Positions 1 to 4,687 of a DNA stretch of 8,652 nucleotides are shown piece after piece. How positions within the stretch are numbered: position 1 is the first letter of the stretch; every line of letters starts with the position of its first letter. Location: the NCBI GenBank assembly GCA_003645735.1, contig QNBQ01000047.1, forward strand, positions 1 through 8,652, given 5' to 3'. Below the pieces are notes generated by a model. That model was not told the origin of the DNA, ran no database searches, and saw nothing but the letters and a program-made list of their open reading frames with translations. The position numbers and the translations under genes are program-made. The stretch is from Candidatus Poribacteria bacterium. GTDB lineage: Bacteria > Poribacteria > WGA-4E > B28-G17.

Positions 1-1094
1 CCCAGCCGAACCGCTTTGATCTCCGTCTCGACCTCCCTCTCCCCGCCGGTCTCCTCGGCGATGAGAAGAGACCGTTTCGCCTTCTGAAGCTTCCCTCTCA
101 GGGCGCTTATCTCAGGATATGGCGCCCCCTTACGCTCCGCCTCCGCTATCGCCCTCTCGGTCTCCTCCACCTCCCTTCTTAGCTCATCAGGGGTGGGGAG
201 GGGTTTGAGCGGGAGCTTGATGGTCCTGCTTTTGACATCCAGCTTCACCTCCGCCTCGGTCTCGATCCCCTCCGCGACCTTGAGGACCTCGGCCCCGAGC
301 GCCGTCCCTATCCATCTGCGTGCATCCCCCTCGCGCTCTATCGGGACGATGTTTCCCGCGCATCCCAGCGAGAACATACACATCCCCCCTCTCACCTTCT
401 CGACCACCTTCATGGCGTATCCCGGATAATCGGCGGAGATGGCGTATAGCCTGTCGACGCCGCAGACGGGGTGGCAGGCGAAGTTGATGATGGTCGCCAT
501 CGGCCCGCCCTCCGCATCGTCGACCCTGATGACCCCGACCTCGGGGTCGGTGGGGCCGAAGGTCAGCTCCCTCGCCTCCTCGGGCTTCGGAGGCCTCCAG
601 GACATCACCACCTTCCCGTCGGGGCGCTTCGTCCTCCTGTTGAAGACCAGCTGCGGCGCCTCTCCTCTCCCCCAGCCCAGCTTAGCATCCCTCAAAGAGC
701 CGTTGGCGACCCTGATAGCCCCGGCGATGAGCCTCGCCGCGTTCTGAACGTAGCTCTCGTGGAACTCCTCCTGCGCCTCCTCGGGGAGGTAGTTGAGCCT
801 CCTGAGGGCCGGTCCGAAATGGGTGTGGGATGCGCAGATTATGACGTTCTCCTCCGGGATGTCGGTTTTCCGCCGCACGATCGACTTTATCTCCCCGGCG
901 AAGCCAGGGGGAATTCCGACGAGGTCCGTTGTGACGATGGCGAGCTTCGTCTCCCCGTCGTCCAGGACAAGGGCTTTTGCGAAAAGCTCGTCGTCAACCG
1001 TCTCACATCCCCTATCCCTCCCGCTGTATCCCGCCATCGGGAAGCCTATGGGAGGGGTGATGTTTACGGCGCAAACCCCGGCTTTAATGCCCAT
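1..1094 (-). CDS. Neutral/alkaline ceramidase N-terminal-type amidohydrolase (C-terminus beyond window)
   Basis: The frame is open for 364 codons from an ATG at 1094 to the left edge, so this is an N-terminal part. The start follows AGGAGG (1103-1108) by 8 nt. The opening residues AGVCAVNITPPIGFPMAGY (5-23) are the hallmark first strand of the neutral ceramidase N-terminal domain family (PF04734 type). SHTHFGP (89-95) and FACHPV (206-211) carry the histidines expected to bind zinc. True ceramidases hydrolyse the amide bond of ceramide using a serine in a GNLSPN-like motif. Here the matching stretch near 244-251 reads GCAGNIVP, with Val in place of Ser. No signal peptide is visible, so it is probably cytoplasmic. 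Residues 303-350 are rich in Glu, Arg and Ala and look helical. It is the last visible gene of the operon, 13 nt after the glycosidase-like gene. The family call is fairly sure; ceramide as substrate is doubtful. Confidence 0.85.
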   Translation of the reverse strand, partial: MGIKAGVCAVNITPPIGFPMAGYSGRDRGCETVDDELFAKALVLDDGETKLAIVTTDLVGIPPGFAGEIKSIVRRKTDIPEENVIICASHTHFGPALRRLNYLPEEAQEEFHESYVQNAARLIAGAIRVANGSLRDAKLGWGRGEAPQLVFNRRTKRPDGKVVMSWRPPKPEEARELTFGPTDPEVGVIRVDDAEGGPMATIINFACHPVCGVDRLYAISADYPGYAMKVVEKVRGGMCMFSLGCAGNIVPIEREGDARRWIGTALGAEVLKVAEGIETEAEVKLDVKSRTIKLPLKPLPTPDELRREVEETERAIAEAERKGAPYPEISALRGKLQKAKRSLLIAEETGGEREVETEIKAVRL

Positions 1095-1107
1095 CGCTTT
1101 CACCTCC

Positions 1108-2028
1108 TCAATCGCGGATAAGCTCCGAAGCCCCTATCCTTTCCTTCCCCTCACGCCAGCCATCCCTGGCGTTGTAGTAGATGATGGTCCTCCCCTGATA
1201 ATCAAGCACCAGGTCGAGCTGATACACAAGCGCTCTCTTCCAGCCGGTGGTCGGGGGGATGATCGGGTTGAAGGGCGCATCCGTCCACTTGATCCCGTCG
1301 TCCGACGCCATCAGGCATATCGCCGAGCGGCTTCTGCCATCCTCGTCCCTGTATATCCCGTTGTTAAGCCCGATGAACCCCCCTTCCCAGCGAAAAACCT
1401 TCAGCGCGCCCGCCCCGAAGTTCCTGTATGGGACCTTCGGGTCAGGTTTGATTATCGGCTCGCCGTGTTTCCTGTAAGGTCCGTAGATCTCATCCGCCTC
1501 GGCGAAGCTCACATACTTCGGCTCCTCATAGCCGCAGTCGTCAAGCCACACCGTCCCGCCCGAGTAATAGAGCCTGTAGGTATCCCCCACCTTGACCAGG
1601 CATGGGTTTCTGACCTGGACCAGCCTTCCCTCCCTCTCCCACGGAAGCTCCGGCCTCAGAACTACCCTCTCATCGCCCCAGTTTTCGAGGTCGTCGCTCT
1701 CCCTGGCGCAGATGACCGTGCTGGCGTTCTCCTGTGCCCTGGTATAGAAGATATACCATCTACCGCCCTCCCTGTGAAGATAGACCAGCCCCGCCCACCT
1801 CGCGAACGAGGTGATGGTTCGTTCAAGCTCCCATCTCACGCCGTCTTCGGAGCGGAAGCGGTAGATCGCACCCCTTCCGGAGGCGAACATGTGCCAGTAG
1901 CGATCGCGCTCCCCGGGGAGGATGACCTGCGGATCGGCTATCACGTACCCGTTCGGCGGTTCTATCAGCGGGTTTTGCGGGAAATCCGCCCACCTTTCGG
2001 GTCGCCAATCGGGGAAGGTTGTTTTCAC
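1108..2028 (-). CDS. Five-bladed beta-propeller glycosidase-like protein (GH43/GH117/GH130-type fold)
   Basis: This is a 306-residue protein with no signal peptide. Short repeated blades carry features of the five-bladed propeller glycosidases: NPLIEPPNGYVIADPQVI (19-36) with candidate nucleophile or base Asp32, RWYIFYTRAQ (90-99), RNPCLVKVGDTYRLYYSGG (140-158), EEPKYVSFAEA (168-178) and TIIYYNARDG (281-290). The closing YYNARDG resembles the last blade of GH43/GH117/GH130-like enzymes, which cleave or phosphorolyse glycosidic bonds. I cannot choose a family or substrate. In GH32/GH43 enzymes the second-blade acid usually sits in an RDP motif; here it is RNP (Asn141), so activity may differ or the role may be binding. 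The start is GTG at 2028, chosen because AGGGGAG lies 5-6 nt upstream and no ATG lies nearby. The 111-nt gap to the aminotransferase gene shows no convincing promoter or terminator, so co-transcription is likely. Its stop codon overlaps the ribosome-binding site of the next gene. Confidence 0.85.
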   Translation of the reverse strand: MKTTFPDWRPERWADFPQNPLIEPPNGYVIADPQVILPGERDRYWHMFASGRGAIYRFRSEDGVRWELERTITSFARWAGLVYLHREGGRWYIFYTRAQENASTVICARESDDLENWGDERVVLRPELPWEREGRLVQVRNPCLVKVGDTYRLYYSGGTVWLDDCGYEEPKYVSFAEADEIYGPYRKHGEPIIKPDPKVPYRNFGAGALKVFRWEGGFIGLNNGIYRDEDGRSRSAICLMASDDGIKWTDAPFNPIIPPTTGWKRALVYQLDLVLDYQGRTIIYYNARDGWREGKERIGASELIRD

Positions 2029-2139
2029 GTTTGCTCCCCTGAAAAGAGCGTTTTGGAGCCCGTTTCCAGCGAAGTTAACCTATCCCGACGCCGTTAAGCA
2101 GATAATCGGAATCGCGACATCCCCCCATCGCTTTGACCG

Positions 2140-3417
2140 TCAATCGTCTTCCAGCAGTTCGTCGGCGTTCTCGGCGACCTTGCGGAAGGCGAGGGCGTGT
2201 TCCTCTATGACCTTGGGGTAGAACTTCTTGAACCAGGGGATGCTGAAGAGGCGCGAGCTCATGGACTCGGTTACGGGAAGGCTCCCCTTCGGCTGACGGA
2301 CGTCCCTTGAGGCGTTCGCTATCCGGGTGGGTTTGCCATGCCCGTATATATCGGCCTCGTTCAACACGGGGTGCAGATGGAGCGGGAAGTTGGCGCCGGG
2401 ATAGCACTCCCTAACCCCCTCGGCCCTCACGGCCTCACAGAACTTCTCTATGCTCAACCCCCCCAGCTCCTCCGGGACGTATATCCCGTGCGGCGCATAC
2501 CAGCCCCCCATCGTGCTGCCCGAGCCTTTAGGCGGGCGGTGCGCCCTTATGCCCGGAACACCCTCAAGCAGGTCCCAGAAGTAGTTCATCGCCCTCTGTA
2601 TCTCCTCCATCCTCTCCCTGTAATATTTGAGCTGCACCCTGGCCACGGCGGCCGAGATCTGGTGCATCCTGTATTTACATCCCCCCAGCGGCAGGCCGGC
2701 GAACCGCTTCAGCTCGGGTATGGTCAGAACCTCATGTGTCCTCTCATAATGCCCGAACGCAACCGCCCTCTCGTATATCTCCCTGTCGTTGGTGATCAGT
2801 ATCCCTCCCTCCCCGCTTATCAACGCCTTCCGGGACATGAGCGAGAAAACCCCCACATGCCCTATCGTCCCGACCAGCCTTCCCTTATACAGCCCGCCGT
2901 GGGCGTGGGAGCAGTCCTCTATGACCTTGATGCCGTGTCTTTCGGCTATCTCCATTATGGGGTCCATGTCGGTGGGGTATCCGAAGTAATGGACGGCGAC
3001 TATCGCCTTCGTCCTATCGGTTATCCTCCTCTCCACGTCTTTGGGGTCGAGGGTTAAAGTGTTGGGATCGATCTCGGCGAAGACGATCGTGGCGCCGAGC
3101 GACAGCGCCGGCAGGGCGGAGGCCCAGTAGGTGAGGCTTTGACAGATTATCTCGTCCCCCACGCCCACCCCGCAGGCGAACATGGCCGCGTGCAGCGCAG
3201 CGGTGCCGTTGTTGTGGGCGAGGGCGTATTTCACCCCGTGCCACTTGGCGAACTCCTCCTCGAACTTCTTGGTCACATCGATCTCGGACATCTTACCCGC
3301 CCGCAAAACCTCAAGCGCTGCCTCCTCGTCCTCCTTTGTTATGATGGGCCACGAGAAGATGTCCCCCGGATCGGTCTGGACGGCTTTTGGTCCGCCCTTT
3401 ATCGCCAACCTGCTCAT
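2140..3417 (-). CDS. DegT/DnrJ/EryC1/StrS-family PLP-dependent aminotransferase
   Basis: This 425-residue protein has the usual length of the family (about 370-430). These fold-type I enzymes use pyridoxal phosphate to transfer an amino group, normally from Glu or Gln, to keto-sugars or cyclitols, or are relatives such as AHBA synthase. Visible motifs are HNNGTAALHAAMFACG (68-83, phosphate-binding loop), VIEDCSHAHGG (165-175, with Asp168 expected to hold the pyridine nitrogen), and SLMSRKALISGEGGILITND (192-211), where Lys197 is the expected Schiff-base lysine. The catalytic set is therefore intact. Start: the frame is open back to a TTG at 3480, but that TTG is the first base triplet of the -35 box and so cannot be translated. 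ATG 3417 follows AAGGAGG by 9 nt and gives the typical N-terminus MSRLAIKGG. It is the first gene of the operon with the glycosidase-like and ceramidase-like genes, so an amino-sugar or glycoconjugate substrate is plausible, but that is inference. Confidence 0.93.
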   Translation of the reverse strand: MSRLAIKGGPKAVQTDPGDIFSWPIITKEDEEAALEVLRAGKMSEIDVTKKFEEEFAKWHGVKYALAHNNGTAALHAAMFACGVGVGDEIICQSLTYWASALPALSLGATIVFAEIDPNTLTLDPKDVERRITDRTKAIVAVHYFGYPTDMDPIMEIAERHGIKVIEDCSHAHGGLYKGRLVGTIGHVGVFSLMSRKALISGEGGILITNDREIYERAVAFGHYERTHEVLTIPELKRFAGLPLGGCKYRMHQISAAVARVQLKYYRERMEEIQRAMNYFWDLLEGVPGIRAHRPPKGSGSTMGGWYAPHGIYVPEELGGLSIEKFCEAVRAEGVRECYPGANFPLHLHPVLNEADIYGHGKPTRIANASRDVRQPKGSLPVTESMSSRLFSIPWFKKFYPKVIEEHALAFRKVAENADELLEDD

Positions 3418-3451
3418 CTTCCCCTTCCTCCTTTCCTTCGGCCTCCTACAC

Positions 3452-3480
3452 ATAATAGCCGATCGAGGGGGATTTGTCAA
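3452..3480 (-). promoter_or_regulatory. Sigma70-type promoter for the aminotransferase operon
   Basis: Read on the minus strand, TTGACA (3480-3475) is followed after exactly 17 nt by TATTAT (3457-3452). This is a perfect -35 box and a 5-of-6 -10 box. The expected transcription start is near 3445, leaving a leader of about 28 nt that contains AAGGAGG before the ATG at 3417. An AT-rich stretch just upstream (3481-3512) could act as an UP element. The placement also excludes the longer aminotransferase reading frame that would begin at 3480. Confidence 0.85.
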
Positions 3481-3488
3481 GATATTTT

Positions 3489-3513
3489 GAAAGTAGATCT
3501 TAAACTAACTTTC
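3489..3513. promoter_or_regulatory. Imperfect palindrome upstream of the -35 box (possible operator)
   Basis: GAAAGT (3489-3494) is repeated inverted as ACTTTC (3508-3513). With one bulged base the arms extend to GAAAGTAG and CTAACTTTC, and the centre holds AGATCT. The 25-bp element lies 8 nt upstream of the -35 box of the aminotransferase promoter, where an activator or repressor could bind. No regulator gene is present in the window. The arms are short, so chance is possible. Confidence 0.35.
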
Positions 3514-3560
3514 GCCCGCGACGGCGGCCTTTAACTTATGCCCATCCCGAGCGCGCGTCG

Positions 3561-3621
3561 GCAGATGTCGACCGGCGACTTCCCGGGCTCAGCGGCCGCT
3601 TCATAAGCCCTCGACATCCGC
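3561..3621. repeat. Short inverted repeat flanking GC-rich spacer
   Basis: GCAGATGTCGA (3561-3571) and TCGACATCCGC (3611-3621) are inverted copies matching at 10 of 11 positions, separated by 39 nt. They lie at the 5' edge of the decayed plus-strand gene. They could form a stem or be the scar of an insertion, but no target-site duplication or transposase is visible. This is a weak element. Confidence 0.3.
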
Positions 3622-4194
3622 TTTCTCCCATCTCTCTTTGAGATCCTATGCGGTGAGATCAGGGAAGTGGTCTACACAAGGCGCTCCATCAAGTTCGATC
3701 AGCTCTTCAACGGAGGGGAATACCTCATCTGCGTGACCTATGTCATCTCCCCCAAGGAGGTCGTTGAGGTCTGCAAGCGATACGAAAGCGTGAGACTGCT
3801 GCTCGGATGCACTGACGAAGCCAAAAGCCTCCCACACCTCCACCTCTCTGACGGCCGCTGCCCTCCGCTCGAGCAGGGATGAGATGCTCATCGATGTTCC
3901 CCGCTCGATACTGCCGCGGCGCGATATCACGTCGATCAGCTCTTCTCGGAATCCCTCCCCTTCCCGGCGGATCGCCCCCAGCTCCCCGAAAGCCCCGCTC
4001 AGTTCGCCGCGAGGTGGAGAAGCGGGATGGAGCTCGCCTTCCTCCTCAAAGCGGGTCTATTGAAAGAGGAGGAAGAAAACGTATACGTCGCCGATTCCCG
4101 GCTTAAAAACTCCTGCCGCCTGGGAAGAAAAGGAGCGGTGATGCGGATGAGGACGCCGGAGGACAGCGGTTTGACATCGGCGGTTGCTTTTTGA
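3607..4194 (+). pseudogene. Decayed protein-coding gene, family not identified (possible PLD-like or nuclease-associated domain)
   Basis: One plus-strand frame reads like real protein with this genome's codon bias (third positions mostly G or C) in two blocks. Block 1 (about 3616-3835) includes IREVVYTRRSIKFDQLFNGG, EYLICVTYVISPKEVVEVCK and RYESVRLLLGC. Block 2 (about 3922-4120) includes YHVDQLFSESLPFPADRPQL and ARWRSGMELAFLLKAGLLKE. The frame is interrupted by TAA (3604-3606) and TGA (3880-3882), and the text between the blocks (3836-3920) is implausible in this frame. A frame +2 segment over 3858-3920, including LRSSRDEMLIDVPRSILP, could join the blocks through two compensating frameshifts. 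Block 1 faintly recalls the start of PLD-like nuclease domains found beside helicases; this is a weak impression. No convincing start codon or ribosome-binding site is seen. The 3' end overlaps the tautomerase promoter. It is most likely a relic of a foreign or discarded gene. Confidence 0.5.
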
Positions 4195-4200
4195 TATTAT
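4171..4200 (+). promoter_or_regulatory. Sigma70-type promoter for the tautomerase gene
   Basis: TTGACA (4171-4176) and TATTAT (4195-4200) are separated by 18 nt, giving an expected transcription start near 4207. The leader of about 33 nt contains AAGGGGGTGG (4224-4233), a good ribosome-binding site 7 nt before the ATG at 4241. The box sequences match those of the aminotransferase promoter exactly; only the spacer differs (18 rather than 17). Confidence 0.8.
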
Positions 4201-4240
4201 CTCCCTGCCGAACGCCGCTGCATAAGGGGGTGGACTTGAG

Positions 4241-4432
4241 ATGCCCTTGATCATCGTGGAGGGGCCGAAGATCGAAAGCGAGCGTAAGAGGGAGCTTGCC
4301 AAGAAGCTCACCGATGTTGCTTCAGAGGTTTACGGGATCGATAGGGAACATATAATTGTGCTCATCAAGGAGAACCCTCCCGAAAACGTCGGTGTTGGCG
4401 GCCAGCTGATAGCTGATCGATCCGGCCGGTGA
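4241..4432 (+). CDS. 4-oxalocrotonate tautomerase family protein
   Basis: This 63-residue protein starts MPLIIVEGPK. Removal of Met would expose the N-terminal proline that acts as the general base in this superfamily, which interconverts keto and enol forms of small acids and usually assembles as hexamers in the cytoplasm. The pattern HIIVLIKENPPENVGVGG (36-53) matches the family's second strand and GxGG turn, and 63 residues is the usual size (about 60-70). Compared with the Pseudomonas 4-OT sequence as I recall it, the Arg39 position is Ile and the Phe50 position is Val, so it is closer to DmpI- or YwhB-like members and its physiological substrate is unknown. It is a single-gene unit with its own promoter, and it faces the dikinase gene tail to tail. 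There is no catechol meta-cleavage gene nearby, so a role in aromatic degradation is not supported. Confidence 0.88.
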   Translation: MPLIIVEGPKIESERKRELAKKLTDVASEVYGIDREHIIVLIKENPPENVGVGGQLIADRSGR

Positions 4433-4640
4433 GCTTGGAGTAACCCGTTTTTCCTCGGAAGTGGGAGATGCCCTCCCGCATGCTTGGGGTTGCCTTCAAC
4501 GCGGCTTTCCCACCCGATCCCATCCAGTGGGAAAGCGAGGGAAGCTCCCCTCCCCAGGCGTCAAGGAGATAGCGCTCCCTTCCGAATCGGTCGCCGTCAG
4601 ACCCGAGCAGCGAAACGAAACCCCGAGGTAAAGCCTTCAC
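4365..4640 (-). CDS. Doubtful small reading frame or fossil, antisense to the tautomerase 3' end
   Basis: A minus-strand frame with a GTG start (4640) runs 91 codons and ends inside the tautomerase gene on the opposite strand. Residues 1-75, outside the overlap, use codons that are about 70 percent G or C at third positions and include segments such as GFVSLLGSDGDRFGRERYLL and LDAWGGELPSLSHWMGSGGK, which look protein-like. Against this, the ribosome-binding match (TAGGAG) is 13 nt away, the last part is antisense to a certain gene, and the frame contains a perfect 10-bp palindrome. It may be a fragment of a decayed gene or the translation of a dispersed intergenic repeat. I recognise no family. 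Confidence 0.2.
   Translation of the reverse strand: MKALPRGFVSLLGSDGDRFGRERYLLDAWGGELPSLSHWMGSGGKAALKATPSMREGISHFRGKTGYSKLTGRIDQLSAGRQHRRFREGSP
4461..4552. repeat. Three consecutive hairpins between convergent genes
   Basis: Hairpin 1: GTGGGAG (4461-4467) pairs with CTCCCGC (4473-4479), loop 5, one G-T pair. Hairpin 2: GCTTTCCCAC (4504-4513) pairs perfectly with GTGGGAAAGC (4527-4536), loop 13. Hairpin 3: GAGGG (4537-4541) pairs with CCCTC (4548-4552), loop 6. None is followed by a T tract on either strand, so classic intrinsic termination is not supported. The block sits between the tail-to-tail tautomerase and dikinase genes and could protect 3' ends, end transcription with help from a factor, or be a REP-like or miniature repeat. 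The rest of 4433-4687 shows nothing else I can name. Confidence 0.55.
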
Positions 4641-4687
4641 AACGCCCTAGTCTCCTACGGAGCGCCTGGTAAGGGCTGGTCAAATGG

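Noticed and set aside
793..2097. Long plus-strand open frame of 434 codons
   Set aside because: It lies antisense to the glycosidase-like and ceramidase-like genes, has a Pro/Arg-rich composition with no motif, and lacks a ribosome-binding site.
2074..2098. TTAAC/GTTAA inverted repeat in the gap between aminotransferase and glycosidase genes
   Set aside because: The arms are only 5 bp, with no T tract and no nearby promoter boxes, so neither a terminator nor an operator can be supported.
2338..3057. Plus-strand open frame of 239 codons
   Set aside because: It is antisense to the aminotransferase, whose PLP motifs are certain. The composition is that of a shadow frame.
3880..3882. TGA as a possible selenocysteine or reassigned codon
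   Set aside because: The flanking codons are implausible as protein in that frame and no SECIS-like hairpin was evident. The other genes use TGA as a normal stop.
3646..3930. Minus-strand frame of 94 codons opposite the decayed gene
   Set aside because: It shares codon boundaries with the plus frame. Its third positions are less GC-rich than the plus frame's, so it looks like the shadow.
4560..4640. Possible tRNA or other known structured RNA gene
   Set aside because: No cloverleaf arms or T-loop consensus could be assembled; only 4-bp stems are present.
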